Source of the DNA: CAZVUW01 sp964629825
Lineage (GTDB): Bacteria > Actinomycetota > Nitriliruptoria > Euzebyales > Egibacteraceae
Assembly: GCA_964629825.1 (NCBI GenBank)
Contig: CAZVUW010000013.1
Location: 1-45,024 of the forward strand
Reading direction: 5' to 3'
Length of the DNA: 45,024 nt
Below are positions 23,719-34,641 of this stretch, piece after piece (the first letter of the stretch is position 1; each line of letters begins with the position of its first letter). Position numbers and translations under genes: made by a program. The notes beneath the pieces are model-generated. The model was not told the origin of the DNA, did not search any database, and was given only the letters and a program-made list of their open reading frames with translations.

Positions 23719-26165
23719 GGAAGCGGCGTCCCACCGGCGGCCACGGCAACCGCCAGAGCCGCCGGTGAGGTCGCCCGACCACGCTGCAACGCCTCATTCA
23801 TGGCCTCAGGGCCCAGGGCCTCCGCAACGAGGCCCCGGGCCCTGTCGGTCATCTCGGGATCGGTGCGGAAGTAGTGGTAGACGGGCGCGGTCAGCGACTC
23901 CTTGAGGGCGTCGGCGGCTCCGAACAGCCAGGCGGCGCGGCCGTGCTGTCCACGCAGCGCCTCGGCGACGGCCAAGCCCTCGGCGAAGTGGTAGAGCCCG
24001 GCGCGGTCCTCGATCTCCTCGGCCAGCATCAGCCCCTGCCCGAAGAGGCCCGCCGCTCCGCTGTGGTCGCCGGCGGCGAGCGCACCCATGGCCAGCGGGT
24101 AGAGCACGCTGTGGCGCAGCTGTCGATCGCCCAGCCGGATGGCGCGGTCCAGCGCCTCCATCAGCAGCTCCTGCGCCGCCGCGGTGTCACCGCGCGCCGC
24201 CGCTGCCGCCGCCCGCCAGGTGAGCGTTGTGCCGGCCATCGAGGGCTCCCCGCCGAGCAGGAAGTCGTCGTGCGCCCTGATCAGGTGCTCATCGGCCGCA
24301 TCGACGTCGCCCGCGGCCAGCGCCAGCAGGCCCAGCCCGGTCCTGCCGTGCGAACGCGCCCGCGCGTCGTCTGCGGACTCCCCGAGCGCGATGGCCTGCG
24401 CCGACAGCTCGGCGCAGCGCTCGAACTTCCCGGCCGCATAGGAGAACGCCGCGGCAACCCCCGCCACACGGCCACGCCACACGTCGTCCAGGTCGGCGGC
24501 GAGCATGCGGTCCAGCTCCGCAATCGCCTCGTCGTGCGCGCCTGCCAGCCACATGTACGGCCACAGCTCCCAGCAGATGTGGGCGGCGGTCGCGTGGCGT
24601 CCGCTGTCTGCGGCCCAGCTCATGGCCGCACGCAGGTCCGGCAGGTCCGCCGTCGCCCGCGTCAGCGCGACCACCTGGTCGTGGCCGCGGACGCGCTGCG
24701 CCAGCCCATCAACCCGCGCCGCGTAGTGGTCGGCGTGGCGGGCATGCAGGGCGCCGGCGCACTCGTCATCCTCATCGAGCAGCTCGTGGGCGTACTGGCG
24801 CACCGGCTCCAGCAGCCGGTAGCGGACGCCGTCACCGCTGCGCTCGACCACGACCAGCGACTGCTCGACCAGGCGTCCGAGCAGGACGATCACGTCGTCG
24901 CGCGCGATCGCCACCTCGGGGTCGGCCCCCGGAGGGTCGGGCAGCACGGACTCCGCGGCGTCGATGTCAAAGCTGCCCGCGAAGACAGATAGGCGTCGGA
25001 ACAGCGCCCGCTCGGCCGGGGGCAGCAGGTCATAGCTCCAGGCGAGCGTGCTTCGCATCGTGCGCTGGCGGGCGGGCAGGTCGCGCGGTCCCTCGGTGGA
25101 GAGCACCCGGTCCAACCGCCCGAGCAGAGCCGCCGGGTCGAGGAAGCGCAGCTGCGCCGCGGCGAGCTCGAGCGCCAGGGGCAGCCCGTCGAGACGCCGG
25201 CAGAGGGTGACCAGATGCTCGGCGTTGTCCTCGGACAGCACGAATGAGGGGTCGCCGTCACGGGCGCGGTCGAGCAGCAGCTGCATGGCGGGGGCCTGCG
25301 CGGCCGCGGCCCGGCCGACCGCGCCGGGCTCCGGGAGCTGCAGCGGGGGGACGGCGATCTCCCGCTCCCCGCGCAGGCGCAGCCGTGACCGGCTCGTGGC
25401 GAGGATGCGCAGGTCCGGGCAGCGGCGGATGAGCTCGGCGACGAACCCGGCCGCCTCCATCACGTGTTCGAGGTTGTCGAGGACGAGGAGGGCGGGGCGC
25501 CCCAGCAGGTGCTCGACGATCAGGTCGATTGCGGGCGTCGGCCCGAGGGAGACGACGCCGAGGGCGCTGGCGACCGCCGTGACCACGCCGGCCGTGTCGC
25601 GGACCGGCGCCAGGCGCACCACGCGGACCTCATCCAGCTCCGAGGACAGGACGCTCGCGACCCGCAGGGCCAGTCGCGTCTTACCCACCCCGCCGGGGCC
25701 GGTCAGGGTTGCAAGGGGGGTGCGGCCGCCGCGGGGGCCCTCCGGGTCCGTCAGGGCCTCGACCAGCTCGGCCACCAGCGCGTCGCGCCCGATCAGCGCG
25801 GTCGGCGGCTCGTTGGGCTGGCCGGTTCGGCCGCCGGGCGCGACGAGATCGGCCGCATCGGCGGGGGCTTCCTGCTGGGCGCGGGTTCTGGGCGCAGCCG
25901 CCGCCAGCAGCAGCGTGCGATCCTCATCCGACAACCCCAACGCGGTCGCCAGGGACCGGACGGTGTGGGGGTGCGGCCGACGGCGCTCGCCCCGCTCCAG
26001 CGCCCCGATCGCCTTGGCGGAGAGACCGGCGGCCTCGGCGAGCTCCTCCTGCGTCAGACCGGCGGCGTCGCGCAGACGTCGCAGAATGATCCCGAAGGAT
26101 CCGACCGCTTCCTCACGTGTCCCCGCCACCGGCGTAATCTGCTCCCGCGCCGGCCCGCTGCGCAA
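23706..26165 (-). CDS. XRE helix-turn-helix / NB-ARC ATPase / TPR-like regulator (STAND family)
   Basis: An 819-residue signal-transduction ATPase. Residues about 22-82 form an XRE-type helix-turn-helix (LRDAAGLTQEELAEAAGLS...GALERGERRRPHPHTV). The ATPase has Walker A GPGGVGKT at 156-163, Walker B ALLVLDNLEH near 225-234, a sensor SRSRLRLRGER, and the GLPLALELAA motif. From about 490 to the end, Ala-rich helical repeats resemble the TPR-like sensor of AfsR/LuxR-type STAND proteins. Such proteins switch with nucleotide binding and often act as transcription regulators. The frame opens with TTG at 26165; GTG at 26129 is an alternative, and neither has a clear ribosome site. The 3' end overlaps the convergent giant gene by 13 bases. 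It lies 48 bases after the TusA-like gene on the same strand, so co-transcription is possible. Confidence 0.9.
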   Translation of the reverse strand: MRSGPAREQITPVAGTREEAVGSFGIILRRLRDAAGLTQEELAEAAGLSAKAIGALERGERRRPHPHTVRSLATALGLSDEDRTLLLAAAAPRTRAQQEAPADAADLVAPGGRTGQPNEPPTALIGRDALVAELVEALTDPEGPRGGRTPLATLTGPGGVGKTRLALRVASVLSSELDEVRVVRLAPVRDTAGVVTAVASALGVVSLGPTPAIDLIVEHLLGRPALLVLDNLEHVMEAAGFVAELIRRCPDLRILATSRSRLRLRGEREIAVPPLQLPEPGAVGRAAAAQAPAMQLLLDRARDGDPSFVLSEDNAEHLVTLCRRLDGLPLALELAAAQLRFLDPAALLGRLDRVLSTEGPRDLPARQRTMRSTLAWSYDLLPPAERALFRRLSVFAGSFDIDAAESVLPDPPGADPEVAIARDDVIVLLGRLVEQSLVVVERSGDGVRYRLLEPVRQYAHELLDEDDECAGALHARHADHYAARVDGLAQRVRGHDQVVALTRATADLPDLRAAMSWAADSGRHATAAHICWELWPYMWLAGAHDEAIAELDRMLAADLDDVWRGRVAGVAAAFSYAAGKFERCAELSAQAIALGESADDARARSHGRTGLGLLALAAGDVDAADEHLIRAHDDFLLGGEPSMAGTTLTWRAAAAAARGDTAAAQELLMEALDRAIRLGDRQLRHSVLYPLAMGALAAGDHSGAAGLFGQGLMLAEEIEDRAGLYHFAEGLAVAEALRGQHGRAAWLFGAADALKESLTAPVYHYFRTDPEMTDRARGLVAEALGPEAMNEALQRGRATSPAALAVAVAAGGTPLPYSV

Positions 26166-26213
26166 GAGGGTTTGTGGGAGGGATCGCCCGACCGGCCGGT
26201 TGGCCGCTCGGTG

Positions 26214-26453
26214 TCAGGAGCTGCGGCGCACTCGGAAGCGCCAGCCGGCGCCCTCGTCCTCGACGGCGATGAGGTCGTGGCGCTTCATGCGGCACCACAC
26301 GGGGATGTCGACCTTTGCGCCCGGATCGTCCGCCACGACGACCACGTCGCAGCCGACCTCGACCTGTGGGATCGCCTTCGCGAGCTCGATCACGGGGACG
26401 GGGCAGGACTTCCCAGTCGCATCGACGAGCAGGGGCTCCGCGGTGTCGGCCAT
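26214..26453 (-). CDS. TusA/SirA-family sulfur carrier
   Basis: A 79-residue protein with the family hallmark CPVP at residues 17-20. Cys17 is the residue that carries persulfide sulfur in TusA. The fold pattern (LLVDATGKSCPVPVIELAKAI, then VVVVADDPGAKVDIPVWCRM) matches the whole family. Unlike canonical TusA it has a second cysteine in VWCRM, a pattern seen in some TusA-like proteins. It begins 29 bases after the cysteine desulfurase stop on the same strand, so the desulfurase is its likely sulfur donor. The final acceptor (tRNA thiolation, molybdenum cofactor or another) is not shown by neighbours. Confidence 0.92.
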   Translation of the reverse strand: MADTAEPLLVDATGKSCPVPVIELAKAIPQVEVGCDVVVVADDPGAKVDIPVWCRMKRHDLIAVEDEGAGWRFRVRRSS

Positions 26454-26482
26454 GGTCGAAGCCTAGCCCCGGTCGGCGCCCA

Positions 26483-27640
26483 TCAGCGCGCCACGCGGGC
26501 CCGCAGCGCGGTCACGGCATCGTCCAGCGCGGCGACGAAGGCGTCGAGGTCGTCTGCGTCGACCTCGGGCCCGAACGAGACGCGCACATGACCGTGGGTC
26601 AGCGCGCCCATCGCAACGAGCACGTGGGAGGGCTCGCCGGAGGTCGTGGCGCACGACGATCCGGAGTGGACGGCGAAGCCGCGCTCGTCCAGGGCCTCGA
26701 GCAGCGCCTGGCCCTCGACGTACAGGGCGGAGAGCGCCACCACGTGGGGGAGTGCCCCGGTCTCGGGGCCGTGGACGGCCAGGTCAGGAACCGTCTCCAC
26801 CAGGCGCCGCCGGAGCCGCAGGCGCAGGGCATCGGACCGCCGCGCCTCGGTCGCGGCGGTCCCGGTGGGGTTCGACGGGTCGAGCTGGAGCAGGGCCTCG
26901 GCGAAGGCGGCGATCCCCGGCAGGTGCTCCAGGCCTGCCCGTCGACGGCGCTCGCGCTCGTCGCCGGTGAGCAGCGGGCGGAAGCGCGCCCGCGGCGACC
27001 ACGCGAGCGCACCGGTGCCTCGGCCGCCACCGAGCTTGGCGGCGGAGCAGCTGAGCAGGTCGGCGCCCAGCTCGCGCAGGTCGACTGGCAGGCGGCCCAC
27101 CGTCTGGCAGGCGTCGACGTGAAGGAGCACGTCGTTGCGGCGGCACAGGTCGGCCACCGCGGCGATCGGCTGGAGCGTGCCCACCTCGTGGTTGGCGTGC
27201 TGGACGTTGCACAGGGCCGCGCCGCCCTCCAGCGCGGCGGCGAGGGCGTCGAGGTCGACCCGGCCCTCGGCGTCGACGCCGACCAGCACATGTTCGTGAT
27301 CGGTCGCCTCGGCGGCGGCGAGGACGGCCGAGTGCTCCACGGCCGTCGAGACGATCCGTCGCGGTCTGGTGCGGTTGGCGATCGCCGCCCCCCGCACGGC
27401 GAGGTGAACGGACTCGGTGCCTCCGCTGGTGAACAGGACGGCGTCCGCGGCCACGCCCAAGGTCCCTGCCACGGCGGCACGCGCGGCCTCGAGCAGGTCG
27501 CTCGCTGCGCGCCCGGGCGCGTGGCGGCGCTGTGGGTCTGCCCAGGTCTCCCGCGCGACCTCTGTGTAGGCGGCGAGGGCCGCCGGATGCCATGGCGCCG
27601 CGGAGGCGACGTCCAGGTAGACGGGCTCGGAGCGGCTCAT
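26483..27640 (-). CDS. Cysteine desulfurase (NifS/IscS-like)
   Basis: PLP enzyme that takes sulfur from cysteine as an enzyme-bound persulfide. The 385-residue product has VYLDVASAAP at the start, TSGGTESVHLAV at 71-82, and VEHSAV with His103. The HVDACQTVGRLPVD segment contains the PLP-contacting Asp. Lys202 in SCSAAKLGGGRGTGAL is the likely Schiff-base lysine. Catalytic Cys330 lies in SGSSCATTSGEPSHVL, a long loop of IscS/NifS type. The usual Ser-x-His-Lys before the PLP lysine reads Ser-Ala-Ala-Lys here. The ATG at 27640 begins a family-like N-terminus. The next gene encodes a TusA-like carrier, suggesting a sulfur relay. A membrane protease gene is divergent, 57 bases away. Confidence 0.93.
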   Translation of the reverse strand: MSRSEPVYLDVASAAPWHPAALAAYTEVARETWADPQRRHAPGRAASDLLEAARAAVAGTLGVAADAVLFTSGGTESVHLAVRGAAIANRTRPRRIVSTAVEHSAVLAAAEATDHEHVLVGVDAEGRVDLDALAAALEGGAALCNVQHANHEVGTLQPIAAVADLCRRNDVLLHVDACQTVGRLPVDLRELGADLLSCSAAKLGGGRGTGALAWSPRARFRPLLTGDERERRRRAGLEHLPGIAAFAEALLQLDPSNPTGTAATEARRSDALRLRLRRRLVETVPDLAVHGPETGALPHVVALSALYVEGQALLEALDERGFAVHSGSSCATTSGEPSHVLVAMGALTHGHVRVSFGPEVDADDLDAFVAALDDAVTALRARVAR

Positions 27641-27697
27641 GCCCACCGAGTATGTCGGACCCCGCTGCCAGGGGCGGCGCCGGCGGGGGCGGCGCAT

Positions 27698-28534
27698 ATG
27701 GTTGACGGGATGGAGCCGATCGTCAGCAGCGCGCCGCCGGAGGAGCCCGCCCCGGCCGCTCCGGCACGCAGGGGCGGGCGCGGGGCTGTCCTCGCCCTGG
27801 TCGCGCTCGCGGGGGTGATGGTCGGGGCCATCCTCGCCGGCGTCGTCGCCTCCGACCGCTACGCGGCCAGCGACCTGCCGCCGCCGGTCCTGGACGGCAG
27901 CGCTGGCTACCGCTTCATCCACATCGACGCCGACAGCGGGCTGCCGTCGCGGTTCAACCCCTGCGCGGAGGTGCCCTACGTCATCAACCCGGCCGGGGCG
28001 CCGGAGGGCGCCGTCGAGGACGTCCATGAGGCGTTCCGCCGGGCCGAGCTCGCCACCGGCATCCGCTTCGTCTATGAGGGCGAGGTCGACGAGGTGCCCA
28101 CCCGCGCCCGGGCCGCCTATCAGCCCGAGGTGTACGGGCGGCGCTGGGCACCTGTGCTGGTGGGGTGGGTGGAGATGGATCCCGCCGAGCGCGAGCGCGA
28201 GGGTCCGGCGGTCGGCTGGGCAGCGCACACCCCGCTGGTCAGCCCGACGCGCCAGGACGTGGTGCCCACCGGCGTCATCGGCCTGGACCGGGAGGCGACC
28301 AGCGTCCACCCCGGCTTCGGCGCCGGCCGGCGCTGGGGCAACGTGGTCCTGCACGAGATCGGCCACCTGCTCGGCCTCGACCACGTGGAGGACCCCGGGC
28401 AGGTCATGGCCACAACGGTCGACCAGGGCGCCGGCGAGTGGGGCGCGGGTGATCTGGCGGGTCTTGCCTACCTGGGCCGTGAGGCCGGCTGTCTGGCGGT
28501 CCCGGCGCCGCGCGCGGCGCAGCCATCCGATTGA
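27698..28534 (+). CDS. Membrane-anchored matrixin-like zinc metalloprotease
   Basis: A 278-residue protein with a short cytoplasmic N-terminus and one membrane helix (about 30-51), placing the rest outside. The catalytic motif HEIGHLLGLDH (219-229) gives three zinc histidines and the catalytic Glu. EDPGQVM eight residues later supplies the Met-turn (M237). This is the metzincin arrangement, and the upstream GVIGLDREA also suits matrixins. Two cysteines (C89, C265) flank the domain and could pair. The ATG at 27698 is used; another ATG 12 bases downstream is equally plausible. Substrates are unknown. The upstream open frame is only the antisense of the desulfurase gene. Confidence 0.88.
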   Translation: MVDGMEPIVSSAPPEEPAPAAPARRGGRGAVLALVALAGVMVGAILAGVVASDRYAASDLPPPVLDGSAGYRFIHIDADSGLPSRFNPCAEVPYVINPAGAPEGAVEDVHEAFRRAELATGIRFVYEGEVDEVPTRARAAYQPEVYGRRWAPVLVGWVEMDPAEREREGPAVGWAAHTPLVSPTRQDVVPTGVIGLDREATSVHPGFGAGRRWGNVVLHEIGHLLGLDHVEDPGQVMATTVDQGAGEWGAGDLAGLAYLGREAGCLAVPAPRAAQPSD

Positions 28535-28635
28535 GGTGTTGCGCGCACACACCCGCTTCGGTGGGCCTAGATTGTTGTTAAGGGGGACCCCCCACCTCCG
28601 CACGCACCCGCAACTCCCACGAAGGGGCGCACTCG

Positions 28636-31526
<2,891 letters not shown>

Positions 31527-31592
31527 AGTTCTTCCACTGCCATACCGCCTGCCATCGAGGCCGGGCGCGATGCAGCGCGCAGGAGCCCAGGG

Positions 31593-32720
31593 GTGACCGG
31601 GACGAGCGGTGGAGGGGGGATGGCAGCAAGGGGGCTGAGGCGGGCGGAGCGGTCGTCGGAGGAGGCGGCGCAAGGGCTCACCACGCTCGCCGCCCTTGGG
31701 CTCATCGCGTTGACGGCCGTCCTCGACGTGCTGACCTCCCAGGACGTGGTGCTCCTGGGGCTGTCCATCCTCGGGCCGCTGGTCGCCTCGCTGCGGGCGA
31801 GCGCGGCTCAGACCGGCGCGGTGGCTGTGGTCGCGCTGATCACCGCCGCGGCGCTGGGCGTCGTCGACGGGATGATGTTCACCGTCGATCACACCATCCG
31901 TGTCCTGATCGTGGCGCTGGCCGGAGCGGTGTCGGTGTTCGCGGCCGCACAGCGCCAGCAGCGGGTTGAGGCCCTCGCCCGGCTGTCGCACCTGGTCGAG
32001 GTCGCGCAGGAGGTCATGCTGCGGCCGCCGCCGCGCGAGCTGGCGGGGATCCGCCTGGCCGCTCGCTATCAGTCGGCCAGCGCCGACTCGCGGATCGGCG
32101 GTGACCTGTACGAGACCGCCTTCACAGCGACGGGCGTGCGGGTCGTCATGGGCGACGTCCGTGGCAAGGGTCTCGAGGCGGTCCGGCTGGCCGCCACCGT
32201 GCTGGCGACCTTCCGCGAGGCCGTGTGGGACGGCGACCTGCTGGCGCTGGCAAAGCTGATGGACGAGCGGGTCGGCGCGCAGTCCCGTGACGCCGAGGAC
32301 TTCGTGACCATGGTGTTGGTCGAGTTCCTGCACGACGGCGGCCTGACGGTCGTCAACTGCGGCCACCACGCGCCCATCCGCATCCACGGCGGGGTCGCCA
32401 CCAGGCTGGAGCCGTCGGAGGAGGCACCGCCGCTCGGCCTGTTCCCGCAGCCGTCCCTCGACCGGTTCGCGTTCGACGTGGGGGACCGGCTGCTGCTCTG
32501 CACGGACGGGCTGGTCGAGGCCCGCGACGCGGCCGGGCACTTCTTCCCGCTGGACCGCCACATCCTCGAGCTGGCCGAGGGCAACGTCGAGGATGCCATG
32601 GACGCTCTGGTGCGCCGCATCCTCCAGCACGTCCCAGGCGAGCTGACCGACGACATCGCGATCATGCTGGCCGAGCGCTGCAGCGCCGACCCGCCGGACG
32701 CCCCCGTGCTGCAGCCCTAA
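31593..32720 (+). CDS. Membrane-anchored PP2C-type phosphatase (SpoIIE domain)
   Basis: Serine/threonine phosphatase of the SpoIIE/RsbU type, which usually controls anti-sigma-antagonist switches. Of 375 residues, about 30-117 form several hydrophobic helices and the phosphatase domain spans about 145-365. Metal-site motifs are GGDLYE (D171), GDVRGKG (187-193, D188), VNCGHHAP, LLLCTDGLVEARD and DDIAIML near the end. The GTG at 31593 has AGGAG seven bases upstream. An ATG 27 bases later has GGAGG close by and is also possible. Downstream (48 bases) is a receiver-like protein, then trpD. No anti-sigma factor or STAS antagonist is in the window, so its target is unknown. Confidence 0.92.
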   Translation: MTGTSGGGGMAARGLRRAERSSEEAAQGLTTLAALGLIALTAVLDVLTSQDVVLLGLSILGPLVASLRASAAQTGAVAVVALITAAALGVVDGMMFTVDHTIRVLIVALAGAVSVFAAAQRQQRVEALARLSHLVEVAQEVMLRPPPRELAGIRLAARYQSASADSRIGGDLYETAFTATGVRVVMGDVRGKGLEAVRLAATVLATFREAVWDGDLLALAKLMDERVGAQSRDAEDFVTMVLVEFLHDGGLTVVNCGHHAPIRIHGGVATRLEPSEEAPPLGLFPQPSLDRFAFDVGDRLLLCTDGLVEARDAAGHFFPLDRHILELAEGNVEDAMDALVRRILQHVPGELTDDIAIMLAERCSADPPDAPVLQP

Positions 32721-32768
32721 GATCGGTACATCGATGCTGACCACCCGTCCCCGCTCCCGGAGCCGCAG

Positions 32769-33266
32769 GTGAGGATCCTCCTAGCTTCCAACAACGCCCG
32801 CCTCAACTCGCAGGTCAAGACGGCGCTGATCGGGCGCTCGGACGTCGACTTCCTCGAGGTCACGACCCCGCAGCGCGCGCTCGCCGTCTTGGACGAGTCA
32901 CCCCCCGCGTCGTTCGATCTCGTGATCGCGGACAACGACATGCACCCGACGGGCGGCTTCTACCTGTCCCGCGAGATCAAGGCGCGCGCCCTGATGGGCC
33001 GGCAGATGCCCCCGATCATCCTGGCCCTCGCGCGCCAGCAGGACACCTGGCTGTCGGACTGGTCACAGGCCGACGCCTACGTCCTGAAGCCCATCAACCC
33101 CTTCGACCTGGCCGAGGTCGTCGACGCGGTCGTGGCGGGCAAGCCGCTGCCCGAGCTGCCGAACGTCGGCGGGAACCCGACCCCCTCGCTGCTCGAGGTG
33201 CCGAGCGGGGAGGTGGAGACGGCCGGGCTCGAGACCGGCGGCGGCATGACCGGTGGCGGGCCATGA
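32769..33266 (+). CDS. Degenerate response-regulator receiver protein (pseudo-receiver)
   Basis: A 165-residue protein whose first 120 residues fit a CheY-like receiver. FDLVIADNDMHPTGG has the likely phosphoacceptor Asp55, and YVLKPINPFDLAEVV contains the conserved Lys107. However, the acidic pair near the N-terminus is replaced by LASNN (5-9), and the conserved Thr/Ser after the fourth strand is Ala (IILALARQ). It may not bind Mg or be phosphorylated normally. A Gly/Pro-rich tail (126-165) has no known domain; there is no output domain. The GTG at 32769 fits the fold start. It overlaps trpD by four bases and follows the PP2C gene. The pairing with a phosphatase gene is suggestive but unproved. 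Confidence 0.8.
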   Translation: MRILLASNNARLNSQVKTALIGRSDVDFLEVTTPQRALAVLDESPPASFDLVIADNDMHPTGGFYLSREIKARALMGRQMPPIILALARQQDTWLSDWSQADAYVLKPINPFDLAEVVDAVVAGKPLPELPNVGGNPTPSLLEVPSGEVETAGLETGGGMTGGGP

Positions 33267-34324
33267 CCAGCGCGAACGTGCCGACCGAGGTGTCGTGGCC
33301 CGACGTCCTCGGGACCCTGCTGCGGGGCCAGGACCTCGACGACGAGGTCGCGGGGGCGGCGATGGCGGCGATCATGGCGGGCGAGGCCTCACCCGCGCAG
33401 GTCGCGGGCTTCGTCGTCGGGCTGCGGGCCAAGGGCGAGTCCGCCGCTGAGATCGCGGGGCTGGTGCGGGCCATGCGGTCGTTCGCCCTGCCGGTCGATC
33501 TGGACCACCCCGCCGTCGACACGTGCGGGACCGGCGGTGACCGGGCGGGCACCTTCAACGTCTCCACCGTCGCGGCCGTGGTGGCGGCGGGCGCCGGCGT
33601 CAAGGTCGCCAAGCACGGCAACCGCGCAGCCAGCGGGCGCTGCGGGTCGGCGGACCTGCTCGAGTCCTGGGGCATCGTCATCGACCTGCCCCCCGAGGCG
33701 GTGCAGCGCTGCATCGCCGAGATCGGGATCGGCTTCTGCTTCGCGCCCACCTACCACCCGGCGATGCGCCATGCGATCCCGGTGCGCCGCGACCTCGGCG
33801 TGCCGACGATCTTCAACTTCCTGGGGCCGCTCACCAACCCGGCCGGGGCTCAGCACCAGACCATCGGCGTGAGCGACGAGAGCATGGCGCCGCGCATGGC
33901 CGAGGTCCTGGCACGGCTGGGCAGCCGGCATGCGCTGGTGTTCCACGGCGAGGACGGCTTGGACGAGCTGACGACGACCGGCGTCTCGCGGCTCTGGGAG
34001 GTCCGCGACGGGATGGTGACCGAGCGCACCTTCGACCCAGCCGACCACGGCATCCCCCGGGCGAGCAGGGCCGATCTCCTGGGTGGCGACGTCGACCGCA
34101 ACCGCGAGATCGCCGACGCCATCCTCGCCGGTGAGCCGGGACCGCCGCGCGACATCGTGCTGCTCGGCGCCGCCGCTGCGCTGGTGGCCGCCGACGCCCA
34201 CGAGGACTTCGACAGCGCCCTGGCAGCCGCCGCGGAGTCGATCGACAGCGGCGCCGCCGCGGACACCCTCCGGCGCTGGGTCGAGCTGTCCCAGTCCCTG
34301 GCCGGTGCAAGGAGCAGGTCGTGA
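33263..34324 (+). CDS. trpD: Anthranilate phosphoribosyltransferase
   Basis: Second step of tryptophan synthesis, joining anthranilate to phosphoribosyl pyrophosphate. The 353-residue product has DTCGTGGDRAGTFNVST at 86-102, the PRPP/Mg loop, and KHGNRAASGRCGSAD at 117-131. GRCGSADLLE and the later RRDLGVPTIFNFLGPLTNPA complete the family signature. The usual SSxCGSAD is RCGSAD here, a frequent variant in actinobacteria. The ATG at 33263 overlaps the receiver gene stop (ATGA). It overlaps the following AsnC-domain gene by four bases too. No other trp gene is near. A DnaQ-UvrC gene lies convergent beyond it, as in mycobacteria. Confidence 0.97.
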   Translation: MTSANVPTEVSWPDVLGTLLRGQDLDDEVAGAAMAAIMAGEASPAQVAGFVVGLRAKGESAAEIAGLVRAMRSFALPVDLDHPAVDTCGTGGDRAGTFNVSTVAAVVAAGAGVKVAKHGNRAASGRCGSADLLESWGIVIDLPPEAVQRCIAEIGIGFCFAPTYHPAMRHAIPVRRDLGVPTIFNFLGPLTNPAGAQHQTIGVSDESMAPRMAEVLARLGSRHALVFHGEDGLDELTTTGVSRLWEVRDGMVTERTFDPADHGIPRASRADLLGGDVDRNREIADAILAGEPGPPRDIVLLGAAAALVAADAHEDFDSALAAAAESIDSGAAADTLRRWVELSQSLAGARSRS

Positions 34325-34614
34325 TCACCGCCATCGTGCTTCTGCACGTCGACGTCCACGCCATCCCGGAGACGGCCCAGGCGATCGCCGACATCCCGGA
34401 GGTGTCCGAGGTCTACTCGGTCACGGGTGACTGGGAGCTGGTCGCGCTCGTCCGCGTGCGCACCCACGAGGAGATCGCCGACGTCGTCACCGGCGAGATC
34501 GCAAAGGTCCCCGGCGTCACCGCCACGCACACCATGATCGCGTTCCGCGCGTACTCCTCCAGTGACCTGGAGCGGCTGTGGGGGATCGGGTTCGAGGACG
34601 CCGAGGGCGTCTGA
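34321..34614 (+). CDS. Stand-alone Lrp/AsnC ligand-binding (RAM) domain protein
   Basis: A 97-residue protein that is only the ligand-binding alpha-beta domain of Lrp/AsnC regulators, with no DNA-binding helix-turn-helix. The fold pattern is clear: ITAIVLLHVDVHAIPETAQAI, VSEVYSVTGDWELVALVRV and a last strand IAFRAYSS. The VTGDWEL segment corresponds to the GxxD effector-binding loop. Small proteins of this type bind amino acids or other small ligands. The GTG at 34321 overlaps the trpD stop (GTGA), so it is translated with trpD; an amino-acid sensing role is plausible but unproved. Convergent with the DnaQ-UvrC gene 27 bases away. Confidence 0.9.
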   Translation: MITAIVLLHVDVHAIPETAQAIADIPEVSEVYSVTGDWELVALVRVRTHEEIADVVTGEIAKVPGVTATHTMIAFRAYSSSDLERLWGIGFEDAEGV

Positions 34615-34641
34615 GGCGCCGCCGTTCAACCTGCGGCTGGA

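Noticed and set aside
23706..26165. STAND protein as a phage-defence (Avs-like) system
   Set aside because: It has a DNA-binding helix-turn-helix and TPR-like sensor but no nuclease, protease or membrane effector, and there are no defence genes nearby. A transcription-regulator reading fits better.
26315..27697. Upstream extension of the metalloprotease frame
   Set aside because: It is antisense to the cysteine desulfurase, and the protease has a good start with a membrane helix at 27698.
32769..33266. Receiver gene as an ordinary two-component response regulator
   Set aside because: No histidine kinase is adjacent, there is no output domain, and two conserved phosphorylation-site positions are replaced.
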